A stretch of 64,000 nt of DNA from Eikenella exigua (lineage in GTDB: Bacteria; Pseudomonadota; Gammaproteobacteria; Burkholderiales; Neisseriaceae): contig NZ_CP038018.1 in the NCBI RefSeq assembly GCF_008805035.1, positions 1,798,001-1,862,000 on the forward strand, read 5' to 3'. Below are positions 50,792 to 57,583 of this stretch, piece by piece (within the stretch, counting starts at the first letter, position 1; each line of letters opens with the position of its first letter). Under the pieces are notes generated by a model. The model was not told the DNA's origin, did no database searches, and was given only the letters and a program-made list of their open reading frames with translations. The translations under genes and the position numbers were made by a program.

Positions 50792-52234
50792 CTACACTTC
50801 CTGACGTACCACGCGGACGACGAAGAAGGCGGCCACCAGCCAGGCACCGGCAATGATGAACGGCCTAATCTTGCGGGCGGCGGCACAGGCGGGTTCAAGG
50901 CTGATGCTGAAGCGGCCGCCGAAGGCTTCGAACTCTTCGCCCTTGGGACAGGCAGCATCGGTGCTGAAGACGTTTTCAGGCTTGAAGTCGAGATTGACGG
51001 TTTCTTTGGGTATGGTCAGGTCGGCACTTCCAGGTTCAGGCTGTTGGTCGCAAGCCATAATTTCGGGATGCTCGCGGCACAGGTCGAATGGTTTCTGCTG
51101 GTCGGGCTGGTCTTTATTGCCGTTGCCGGATTGGTTGCCACCCGGCGTGGCAGCGGGCGCTTCCGGGGAATTTGGTTTGAGGTCAGGACGGTCTTTGAAG
51201 GTTTCTTGTACACACGTTCCGGCAGAACAGTTATAAAACCGCCATTGGGCTTGCTTGGCTTTGCCGTCGCGCGAATCGGTGAACGGGTCGGAATTAACTA
51301 TTGTGCCGTCCAACACGGATACTTTCGGCTCACTCCACGCACTATCCGGCAGTTCGGCAGCTTTAATAACCTCTTCTGGTTTTTCTTCAAAAATGGGTTC
51401 TGCTATGCGTGCCAAATCTTCTTCTGTCAATTCAACTTCGCCCAACGCAAGGGTACTAACCTGCATATACTGCTTGGATATCTGCCCCGGCCTTAAAAAA
51501 CCGATTTGCTTTACCACTTCGAATTGTACGAGGAGTTGTTTAGACGCAGGTTGATAACCGCAGCTTAATTTAACGCCGATAGCTGATTGGTCGGAAAAGT
51601 TAAAATGCTCCTTCGTAACCTGCCGACACAATTCGCGCTCAATAACATCATTACTTAGGTTTTCTACCGGCTTTCCGTAAACAGCAAACTTGTTATCCGG
51701 TATATATTGTTTAGCCTTGGTATCTATGCAGCCTCCGGAAGAAAACGCACAAAATAGGGTTACATTGCGCATCACCATATTGTTTTTGTCGGCATCGTAG
51801 CTATAGCCTGCATCTAGAACTTTATCTAGGATAGCTTCAAACAACAAACCCGCCACAAGGCTTTGCGGGGTGAATTTGGCATAACGAAGCTTGGTTAGAA
51901 GCCCGCGTGCTACGCGGGCGCGGGAGACGGTGCGTGTGATTGTAGCAGGAACGCGGGCAGTTTTACGCGCACCAGTCATAACGGAGCGAAGAGTTGATAA
52001 ATCATGAGCTACAGAATACTCATAATAAAAACTTCGAGTAGCTGTAGAATAAGCAGGTTTTAAACCATTTACATTAAAGCCACTTCTCACTCTAACTGGT
52101 AAACCCGTTTTACCATCAATAATAAACTCCGGCCCAGCAAAAGCACAAAGCGGCAATAACAAGCAACTAAATAATAGGCAGTTCCTTATAAAGTTCTTTA
52201 TGCGGACAAATGACAAAACATTTAGCATTATCAA
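50792..52234 (-). CDS. TspB-like adsorption/virulence protein (pIII equivalent)
   Basis: A 480-residue protein at the pIII position. It has a signal peptide (FIRNCLLFSCLLLPLCAFA), a cysteine-bearing N-terminal half, a Pro/Asn/Gln-rich linker (near residues 360-385), and the C-terminal TspB-type block (PFDLCREHPEIMACDQQ, VFSTDAACPKGEEFEAFGG). It ends in a TM anchor (PFIIAGAWLVAAFFVVRVV). Neisserial TspB binds IgG; the family name is by similarity and the receptor or ligand here is unknown. The start overlaps the upstream gene by 68 bases; ATG 52228 is also possible. Confidence 0.8.
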   Translation of the reverse strand: MIMLNVLSFVRIKNFIRNCLLFSCLLLPLCAFAGPEFIIDGKTGLPVRVRSGFNVNGLKPAYSTATRSFYYEYSVAHDLSTLRSVMTGARKTARVPATITRTVSRARVARGLLTKLRYAKFTPQSLVAGLLFEAILDKVLDAGYSYDADKNNMVMRNVTLFCAFSSGGCIDTKAKQYIPDNKFAVYGKPVENLSNDVIERELCRQVTKEHFNFSDQSAIGVKLSCGYQPASKQLLVQFEVVKQIGFLRPGQISKQYMQVSTLALGEVELTEEDLARIAEPIFEEKPEEVIKAAELPDSAWSEPKVSVLDGTIVNSDPFTDSRDGKAKQAQWRFYNCSAGTCVQETFKDRPDLKPNSPEAPAATPGGNQSGNGNKDQPDQQKPFDLCREHPEIMACDQQPEPGSADLTIPKETVNLDFKPENVFSTDAACPKGEEFEAFGGRFSISLEPACAAARKIRPFIIAGAWLVAAFFVVRVVRQEV

Positions 52235-52451
52235 AACGTATCCTCAAATATGAATGATCAGGAAACATAACTTCCACCCGATAATCATCCGCCCATCGGT
52301 TAAAAAAATTATGAACCTGTTCCATACCAAAACCAGTATGAAAAACTTCCTTCCTAACTAACTCTTTATAAAAAATAAATGCCATTGGTAGACCGAGATA
52401 TAAATGGCTGGACTTTTGAAGTCTGTACAAATCTTCTTCTGAAATAAACAT
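52167..52451 (-). CDS. Phage hypothetical protein, 94 residues
   Basis: I do not recognise this protein. It is soluble, with mixed helices and strands (LYRLQKSSHLYLGLPM, HNFFNRWADDYRVEVMF), and no signal peptide. It reads between the small coat-type genes and the TspB-like gene and overlaps the start of the latter by 68 bases, so it may set the translation level of that protein. Codon use and AT content match the rest of the phage. Confidence 0.6.
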   Translation of the reverse strand: MFISEEDLYRLQKSSHLYLGLPMAFIFYKELVRKEVFHTGFGMEQVHNFFNRWADDYRVEVMFPDHSYLRIRFDNAKCFVICPHKELYKELPII

Positions 52452-52500
52452 CTTAGATTCCTTCCCTTACCCAAAAATGGAAAGGAATTTAACATGCTGC

Positions 52501-52569
52501 TCAATCTTTGAACAGGAACAAGACCAGAATCACGGCGGTAAAGCCGTACATAAACCAAAAATCAATCAT
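52501..52569 (-). CDS. 22-residue membrane peptide, candidate pVII/pIX
   Basis: ATG at 52569 overlaps the end of the preceding gene by 8 bases and encodes MIDFWFMYGFTAVILVLFLF plus KD. It is a single membrane helix with an acidic start and a KD end, much like the tiny pVII and pIX tip proteins of Ff phages. Its place between the coat genes and the pIII-like gene fits. It is below usual ORF cut-offs, so it may go unannotated. Confidence 0.6.
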   Translation of the reverse strand: MIDFWFMYGFTAVILVLFLFKD

Positions 52570-52879
52570 CGCCGCCCCCGCCCTCTGCCGAATTAGTGGC
52601 CGAATAAACAAGCTTGTACAAAATACGGAACCCCCAAACCATGAAGAACAGGAACAACAGCGGAAACGTGGTAAAAATGCCGAGCTTGATTTGTTCCCCA
52701 ATATCGCATTCGGGAAAGTACAAGTTGACGGGCTGGCCTTCTACCTGCCATGTTTGGCCGACTTTGTAGGGTCGAATTACTCTGCCTTCGGCGGTAATGG
52801 TTGGAGGCTGTTGCGACAACAGCCAGTCCGCAGCGTCTTCTTGCGAAGAGAAACACTGATAACCGATTCTGTAGCCCAC
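52562..52879 (-). CDS. Phage protein with one TM segment, 105 residues
   Basis: A Nf-phage-type protein of unknown role. The N-terminal part is soluble (YQCFSSQEDAADWLLSQQ), residues 40-65 form a compact strand region with one Cys, and residues 68-90 form a TM helix (LGIFTTFPLLFLFFMVWGFR). The tail is Gly/Asp-rich. It lies 15 bases after the coat-protein gene and overlaps the 22-residue peptide gene. Confidence 0.65.
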   Translation of the reverse strand: MGYRIGYQCFSSQEDAADWLLSQQPPTITAEGRVIRPYKVGQTWQVEGQPVNLYFPECDIGEQIKLGIFTTFPLLFLFFMVWGFRILYKLVYSATNSAEGGGGDD

Positions 52880-52894
52880 AACAGCCCCCTCACC

Positions 52895-53137
52895 TTAGCG
52901 ACCAGACCTAATCATGCCGTAGGCAATCTTGAAGCCTTGGATCACGATCACCACGGACAGCAAGGCCATACCGATGGCAGACACCATAACGGCGAATTTG
53001 GCGATTTCAGTCGCAGCGGTAGTACCGATGCTGCTCAAATCCACACCTTCTGCATAGGCAGATCCGGTTGCTGCCAGTGCCGTACCGGCAGCGGTTGCTT
53101 TCAGGCCGAAGCCTTTGAACTTCTGAAGTAAACGCAT
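52895..53137 (-). CDS. Major coat protein (pVIII-like)
   Basis: An 80-residue precursor with a signal peptide cleaved after SAYA (LKATAAGTALAATGSAYA). The mature part of about 51 residues has a short amphipathic start (EGVDLSSIGTTAATEIAKFA), one TM helix (VMVSAIGMALLSVVIVIQGF) and a basic tail (KIAYGMIRSGR) that would face the DNA. This is the textbook layout of inovirus major coat proteins. Confidence 0.85.
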   Translation of the reverse strand: MRLLQKFKGFGLKATAAGTALAATGSAYAEGVDLSSIGTTAATEIAKFAVMVSAIGMALLSVVIVIQGFKIAYGMIRSGR

Positions 53138-53222
53138 AATTTATCCTTTCTAAATGCGTTGTGATTAGGAAATTGGCGGCTGTGCAAAGGTATTCCGGAG
53201 CGCCGCCCGACCCCGAAACCGG

Positions 53223-53321
53223 TTAACCGAACAAGTAATAAGTCGATACGGCCAAAATGCAGCCCAAAACAACGAATGCGCCTAGGGCAATCTTGAACGA
53301 CAAAGGAATTTTCGGTTTCAT
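53223..53321 (-). CDS. 32-residue phage membrane peptide
   Basis: ATG at 53321 directly follows the stop of the upstream gene and encodes a basic start (MKPKIPLSFK), one TM helix (IALGAFVVLGCILAVSTYYL) and FG. It is another candidate minor coat protein or assembly peptide. It lies just upstream of the major coat gene. Confidence 0.6.
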   Translation of the reverse strand: MKPKIPLSFKIALGAFVVLGCILAVSTYYLFG

Positions 53322-53525
53322 TCAATCCTCCAAATAGCGCAGAAACTCAAAGATGGCGAAACCTGCGCCGATTTCTTCAATGCCTGCTTCCACAGCGTCT
53401 TCACGGGATTCATAACAGCCCGCCCGCGACAACACCGGAGTAAAGCCGACATCCCCTGCATCGTCCGAACAAAGAAAGTCGTAACTTTCCAAGCTCTGCA
53501 CGATAAAGAAACGCTGTAGCCTCAT
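53322..53525 (-). CDS. Phage hypothetical protein, 67 residues
   Basis: An acidic soluble protein (MRLQRFFIVQSLESYDFLCS, then ESREDAVEAGIEEIGAGFAI). Small proteins like this follow the ssDNA-binding protein gene in Nf phages. No function is recognised. It starts 9 bases after the ssDNA-binding protein gene and ends one base before the 32-residue peptide starts, so it lies in one tight operon. Confidence 0.6.
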   Translation of the reverse strand: MRLQRFFIVQSLESYDFLCSDDAGDVGFTPVLSRAGCYESREDAVEAGIEEIGAGFAIFEFLRYLED

Positions 53526-53534
53526 GTACCCCCC

Positions 53535-53858
53535 TTATTTGGCCGGTGCTGTCTTTTTCGGCTCTTCAGGAATTTCACGGAAATCCACTAAATTAATGCA
53601 CTGGGTTTTGCCGTTGGAGGTCATGGATACGGATAGTTCAGCGAAGAATGGGAAAGTTTTGTCTTTGAACTTTTCAAAATTCAGGCTGGTGCCGTAACGA
53701 TATTCGCTGGTTACCAAACCAAGGGCATTGCCTTGGCTTTCATCCAGTGGGGTAGCCACTAGAACTTTGGTCTGGTCAATTTCCGTGCCTTCGATGTTGC
53801 CTTTGAACTTTTTGACACCAAGCACGGAAGCCTGCATAACGAAATTGATTTGATTCAT
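53535..53858 (-). CDS. Phage ssDNA-binding protein (pV-like, DUF1293 type)
   Basis: A 107-residue protein with an OB-like strand pattern (INFVMQASVLGVKKFKGNIE, KVLVATPLDESQGNALGLVT, FPFFAELSVSMTSNGKTQCI) and a charged tail. Neisserial filamentous phages carry a DUF1293 helix-destabilising protein at this position; it coats the phage ssDNA before export. It lies 63 bases after the rep gene. Confidence 0.75.
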   Translation of the reverse strand: MNQINFVMQASVLGVKKFKGNIEGTEIDQTKVLVATPLDESQGNALGLVTSEYRYGTSLNFEKFKDKTFPFFAELSVSMTSNGKTQCINLVDFREIPEEPKKTAPAK

Positions 53859-53921
53859 GATATTTACCTTTCTGTTAGAGTTAATTAATGGCGATTCAGG
53901 CAGCCATCCAAGCCTTTAAAA

Positions 53922-55013
53922 TCATTTGAATATTTTCCACTCATCAGGAAACATTCTTTCTTGCCAGTCAAAATTCGGGTCTTCTTGCATACGGGTCAAA
54001 TAATCAATTTCGACCATCCCGAATTCATCCACCTTATGCCTTGGCATGGCATGCATATAACCGTCTGCCGCTACTTGGCAGTCATATTCTTCAGGCCGTA
54101 ACCCTTTAGGGTATTTATCGTGTTCCGGTTTCAACTGGTTCACGATATCTTCGGCGTCGTAACCGAGATCGGATAGAAAATTGAGTAAGCGTCCCACCTG
54201 ATTTCTGGCGTGTCTGACCTTGTGTTCCAGCATCAGGTTAACGGTCTTTTTTACAGCTTCGATCCGCTCCGATTTCTGCTTGAAGATGCTTTCGCATATC
54301 GGATATGCCCCCGACAGGTATTTACCCGGCTTCAACAACACGTCGAGCGGAATCACAATATCTCGCGCCCTAAATTCGACTTCAAAGCGCACCCAAGGAC
54401 TTTCTTTGTCGCCCAACTGTTTGCCTTTCTCATACACGCGGGTCAGTTTGGAGCTTTCGCGCGAGCCGATATAGAAGGTTTTGCCGCTACCGTCTTGCGA
54501 ACGCCAATCCGAACCCCTGCATTCGCTTTTTGGGATGCGGTTTGTCCACGAGAAACCGCCGTTGTCCAAATCCAATAGGGCTTGTTCCGGTGTGTATTCG
54601 CCCTGAAAAAAATCGTGTGCCACGTCTACGCGGGTGATTTTCGGACGGACGGCATCGGCTAAAAAATCGTACAGGCGTTTTTCCCAGCCTTCTTTTGCAG
54701 CTATGCAGCCTTGGGCGTTCAGTTCCACCAATACCGTTTCACGCTGGCCGCCGTAATGCAGCTTGCCGTATTGCATATCTTCAGGCCCGAGTTGGTAGCA
54801 TTCGTTATAGAAAAATTTGCCGCGGTAATCGAACTTCTTGGTAATGCCGAAACCGAAAACTTCCTGTAGTGTCCGGCTGTACTGAATCAGGTATTCTTCA
54901 TCCGCTACCAAAGGATGACCGGCTATCAGGCACAGGGTGCTTTCGTGGATGGTAAAGGTCAGCTGGTCGATAAAGGCGGCATTGCTTTGGCCGCGACGAA
55001 GCGGTACTTCCAA
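53922..55013 (-). CDS. Phage replication initiation protein, 5' part out of frame
   Basis: Rolling-circle replication initiator of the Rep_trans type. Core motifs: KITRVDVAHDFFQGEY, GKTFYIGSRESSKLTRVYEK (likely catalytic Tyr region) and SPWVRFEVEFRARDIVIPLD. The frame continues upstream of 55013 with convincing sequence (GWETFKTFTHVISSNGKLL) but has no ATG or GTG before a TAG at 55119-55121, next to a G11 tract. The first usable codon in this frame is TTG at 55013. Losing one G would join it to the ATG at 55269, giving about 448 residues. The gene as read is probably switched off or needs slippage. Confidence 0.8.
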   Translation of the reverse strand: MEVPLRRGQSNAAFIDQLTFTIHESTLCLIAGHPLVADEEYLIQYSRTLQEVFGFGITKKFDYRGKFFYNECYQLGPEDMQYGKLHYGGQRETVLVELNAQGCIAAKEGWEKRLYDFLADAVRPKITRVDVAHDFFQGEYTPEQALLDLDNGGFSWTNRIPKSECRGSDWRSQDGSGKTFYIGSRESSKLTRVYEKGKQLGDKESPWVRFEVEFRARDIVIPLDVLLKPGKYLSGAYPICESIFKQKSERIEAVKKTVNLMLEHKVRHARNQVGRLLNFLSDLGYDAEDIVNQLKPEHDKYPKGLRPEEYDCQVAADGYMHAMPRHKVDEFGMVEIDYLTRMQEDPNFDWQERMFPDEWKIFK

Positions 55014-55095
55014 TAATTTGCCGTTGCTGGAAATGACGTGAGTAAAGGTTTTAAAGGTTTCCCAGCCGTCTGCCTCCGTACCTTGCGCTTCAGGG

Positions 55096-55269
55096 TTATT
55101 TTTTCGTTCCCCCCCCCCCTATTAGCCGAGGGGGGCGGCCTGAATCGGCATCGGCGTCAGCACCGGCACAGCCCGCTGCCGCCTCTGCCGTTTCAGGCCG
55201 CATGCTGGCTGCTGCAATGATGGCATCAATATCGGATGCTTCCGGTAGCTGATATTTTCGCTTGCTCAT
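55096..55269 (-). CDS. N-terminal part of the replication initiator, ends after G11 tract
   Basis: ATG at 55269 overlaps the stop of the upstream gene (ATGA), which supports it as the true rep start. It encodes MSKRKYQLPEASDIDAII, an Ala/Asp-rich low-complexity stretch, then LIGGGG from the G tract, and stops at 55096. With 10 or 13 Gs instead of 11 it would run on into the replication protein. As sequenced it gives a 57-residue product. Confidence 0.65.
   Translation of the reverse strand: MSKRKYQLPEASDIDAIIAAASMRPETAEAAAGCAGADADADSGRPPRLIGGGGTKK
55109..55119 (-). repeat. G11 homopolymer in the rep gene, candidate contingency locus
   Basis: Eleven Gs on the coding (minus) strand. Neisseriaceae use slipped-strand mispairing at such tracts to switch genes. 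The frame arithmetic is exact: 55269 and 55013 differ by 256 bases, so -1 or +2 restores one frame. Confidence 0.75.
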
Positions 55270-55547
55270 AGCACGCACTCCTCCGGTACGAGGCGCACAA
55301 CTTCGGATTCGGTAATGCTGCGGAAAAACGGAATGCCCAATTCGATAGCGTCGATTACGTACAATGAATAGCTGTCAAGCAATTCGGGTACGACGTCTTC
55401 TGATTCGAGTTCTACTATTTCTGAATACAAGATATGGCCGCGCTCCGGCGTGATGTGCAGAATCAGCGTGACTTCGTAAAACAGGCCTTCTTTCGATCTG
55501 TCAATCGTGGCCGTGATATTGGGATAGGTGGGTAATTGAAGTTTCAT
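55266..55547 (-). CDS. Phage early protein, 93 residues
   Basis: First gene of the phage transcript. It is a soluble acidic protein (MKLQLPTYPNITATIDRSK, then FYEVTLILHITPERGHILY, ending RLVPEECVL) with no recognised domain. Its stop overlaps the rep start as ATGA. Its N-terminal LPTYPNITA is repeated in the mini-ORF at 15472, outside the prophage. It may regulate replication, judging only from its place. Confidence 0.65.
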   Translation of the reverse strand: MKLQLPTYPNITATIDRSKEGLFYEVTLILHITPERGHILYSEIVELESEDVVPELLDSYSLYVIDAIELGIPFFRSITESEVVRLVPEECVL

Positions 55548-55550
55548 GAG

Positions 55551-55635
55551 TTAAGCCCCTTTGCTTGGCTGTCTTGAAATAACGGGGCTTAAAAAACCCC
55601 GCCAACATAACCTTTGATAAGGTTTGTTAACGGGG
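55551..55635. promoter_or_regulatory. Inverted-repeat-rich start region of the phage operon
   Basis: Upstream of the first phage gene: TTAAGCCCC (55551) with GGGGCTTAA (55584-55592), then CCCCG (55597) with CGGGG (55631-55635) enclosing AACCTT-N4-AAGGTT (609-624 of this kilobase). It may hold the promoter and operator, or an attachment site. No clear -35/-10 pair was settled. Confidence 0.45.
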
Positions 55636-55645
55636 TGCAATATAT

Positions 55646-55686
55646 AAGGCTACCTGAAAACTCAAAATCTGTTTTCAGGTAGCCTT
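55646..55686. terminator. Inverted eikDUS pair at the right edge of the prophage
   Basis: AAGGCTACCTGAAAAC at 55646 and its inverse at 55671-55686, followed by TTCC. It is the first eikDUS pair right of the phage, so host sequence probably resumes by here. Confidence 0.65.
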
Positions 55687-55927
55687 TTCCATATTGGGCG
55701 TCGGCCAAATGTGCCTATTGGAAAAGCATTTTGAGATTACCATTATGAATTGATATAAGCCGATTTCGACAGATGCAAAATATCCATTTTATTAATGATA
55801 ACGGAAGCTTTGTTTTTGTTTCTGCCGCAGGATCAATCTACACGCCGCCCTATTATTTTAACTTCATTGACGCTCACATTTTCAAGTAGCCTCTACCCAA
55901 TTACATTCCTCCATAAGGATAGCCCAT
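55687..55927. other. Intergenic stretch right of the prophage
   Basis: About 240 AT-rich bases with no supported gene. Near 55880 there is a degenerate uptake sequence (TTTTCAAGTAGCCT). A CATAAGGA-like ribosome site precedes the antiporter fragment. Confidence 0.35.
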
Positions 55928-56065
55928 ATGGAACAGTTAAACACTCTGTTTCTGATTATGGTCTTGTTTCTGTTTGTCAGTGTGGTGACCACCCGTATAT
56001 CGGAGCGACTCGGTATGCCTCTGCTGTTGGTTTTCCTCGTTGTGGGCATGCTGGTGGGCGAATAA
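55928..56065 (+). pseudogene. Cation/proton antiporter, N-terminal fragment
   Basis: ATG at 55928 encodes 45 residues: MEQLNTLFLIMVLFLFVSVV, RISERLGMPLLLVFLVVGML and VGE, then TAA. This is the start of an NhaP2/CvrA-type K+/H+ antiporter, which is normally over 500 residues. The break point adjoins the tail of an ABC-transporter pseudogene on the other strand, so a deletion fused the two. Confidence 0.65.
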
Positions 56066-56706
56066 TCCGCGCCGCTGAGAAACTGTTGGGCGCAGCTGCT
56101 TTCCGGTTTGGTGAAGAATTTAGCGGATGTACTTTCTTCGATGATGTTTCCTTGACCCATAAAGATAATCTGGTCGGCTACTTTGGCGGCGAATTCCATT
56201 TCGTAGGTAACGATGAGCATGCTCATGCCCTCGCGTGCCAGCTCCCACAGCGCGCGCAATGGCAATGCGCTGCTTCTGCCCGCCGGAAAGCTCGCGCGGG
56301 AAGGCGGTTTTGTGGTTGAGCAGGCTCACGCAGGCGAGCAGCTTGTCGGCCTGCGCCTCCACTTCTTCGCGGCTGCGGCCTTGCGCCTTTAGTGGGCCGA
56401 GCAGGATGTTGTCGATCACGCTCATGTGGGCAAAAAATTCATAGCTCTGAAACACCATGCCCACTTTCTGGCGGGCGATTTCCCCACGGCACGTTTTTGC
56501 CGAATTCGTCCACGCCTTCCACTTCGATGTTGCCGCCCGCCCTGATGCGGCTCCAGGCCGTTGATGCAGCGCAGCAGGGAGCTTTTGCCGTTGCCCGATG
56601 GGCCCAAAATCACCACCTCGCCCTTCTCCAGGCTAAAATCCAAGTCCTGCAACACTACGGTGTTACCGTAGCCTTTGCGCAAGTGACGCACGTTTAGCAA
56701 AGCCAT
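56066..56706 (-). pseudogene. Polar amino-acid ABC transporter ATPase, decayed
   Basis: Start MALLNVRHLRKGYGNTVVLQ at 56706, Walker A GPSGNGKSSLLRCINGLE, then a frameshift near 56540. A second frame resumes at MGMVFQSYEFFAHMSVIDNI and holds the signature LSGGQKQRIAIARA. Directly after it the Walker B region is missing and a third frame follows: LAREGMSMLIVTYEMEFAAK. So there are at least two frame changes and one deletion of the catalytic Walker B. It is a GlnQ/HisP-type gene that cannot work. Confidence 0.82.
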
Positions 56707-57328
56707 ATCAGCTCTCCTAATTTCTTTTCCAAATAGCCTGTCAGCAACGAAAGCGGCCGGCAGCACAAGAAATACAGTATGAAAATCAGGCCATACACCC
56801 AAAACGAAGCGTTCGGCATGGTAAGTAGGGAATTCTCGATAATCTGTTGCCCCACCTCCACCACGCCGGTCAAGGCCGCCAGCGAGCTGGTTTTCACCAT
56901 ACGCGTGAATAGACTGATTGTGCCTGGCAGTGCCCGCTGCACACTCTGTGGCAACTCGATATACCAAAACACCTGCCGTCGGTTCAGCTCCAGCGCACCG
57001 CGCACCAAATCTCCCATCTCGCCTGTGTGCCCCAAACTACAAACACCCAAATGCACACCCACACACCGTTCAAATGGATATCCGTCTAGGCCGAGAGCCC
57101 GAAATACAGTACAAACAACTACATCAGAATCGGCACGATCCGCACCACTTCCAAATACAGTGCACCCACAAACCACGCCAGCGGATGATGCACCCGCATC
57201 AGCAGCCCGAACAGCGTGTCCAACACACAGGGAAGCGTTATCGAAATCAACGAAATCTTTACCGTGAGCCACAAGCCTTGCGCCAAGCGCGCCGCATTCT
57301 GGCCGGCAAACAGCCACTCAAGCACCAT
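56694..57328 (-). pseudogene. Polar amino-acid ABC transporter permease, decayed
   Basis: ATG 57328 opens MVLEWLFAGQNAARLAQGLW and a HisM/GlnP-type membrane segment. The frame then meets TAG after VRIVPILM and a second TAG after LFVLYFGLSA. A frameshift near 57030 leads to the EAA-type loop region (GEMGDLVRGALELNRRQVFW, then LPQSVQRALPGTISLFTRMV) and the C-terminal helices. The end overlaps the ATPase start, as in live operons of this kind. Non-functional. Confidence 0.82.
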
Positions 57329-57551
57329 ATTTCTCCTCCTGCAGCCTTTTTTCTACATCGCTAAAAGGAGGTACTAATGTAGATTAAGAAGCACAAATGG
57401 GGAGACTACCTAACAATATTAAGAAGAGTAGGTAGAATAAAATGTTGGCGTAGTAGCGCTGCTGTTTTACTATTGCATTGTGGTTTACGCTTTCAGTGAG
57501 GCACAAATATCGGGCATAAATGCTCAAGTTACGGCAGCATACAATAATTAA

Positions 57552-57582
57552 GAGGCTACCTGAAATTTTCAGGTAGCCTCTC
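57552..57582 (-). terminator. eikDUS terminator of rmuC
   Basis: AGAGGCTACCTGAAA and its inverse with one-base loop, directly before the rmuC stop at 57584. Confidence 0.75.
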
Positions 57583-57583
57583 C

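Larger units (their letters stand above)
47617..55547 (-). mobile_element. Filamentous prophage, Neisseria Nf/MDA type
   Basis: A contiguous minus-strand module of about 8 kb with the inovirus gene set: early protein, Rep, ssDNA-binding protein, small membrane and coat proteins, TspB/pIII-like protein, DUF2523, Zot/pI, plus a Piv/IS110-type recombinase at the 3' end, as in neisserial Nf prophages. eikDUS copies are almost absent, unlike the flanks. Left flank is the H-NS-like gene, right flank an antiporter fragment. Exact ends were not found; terminators at 47607 and 55646 bound the candidate region. Confidence 0.85.

Noticed and set aside
50328..50958. Small ORFs in the phage intergenic region
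   Set aside because: Low-complexity frames crossing palindromes, without ribosome sites or conserved features.
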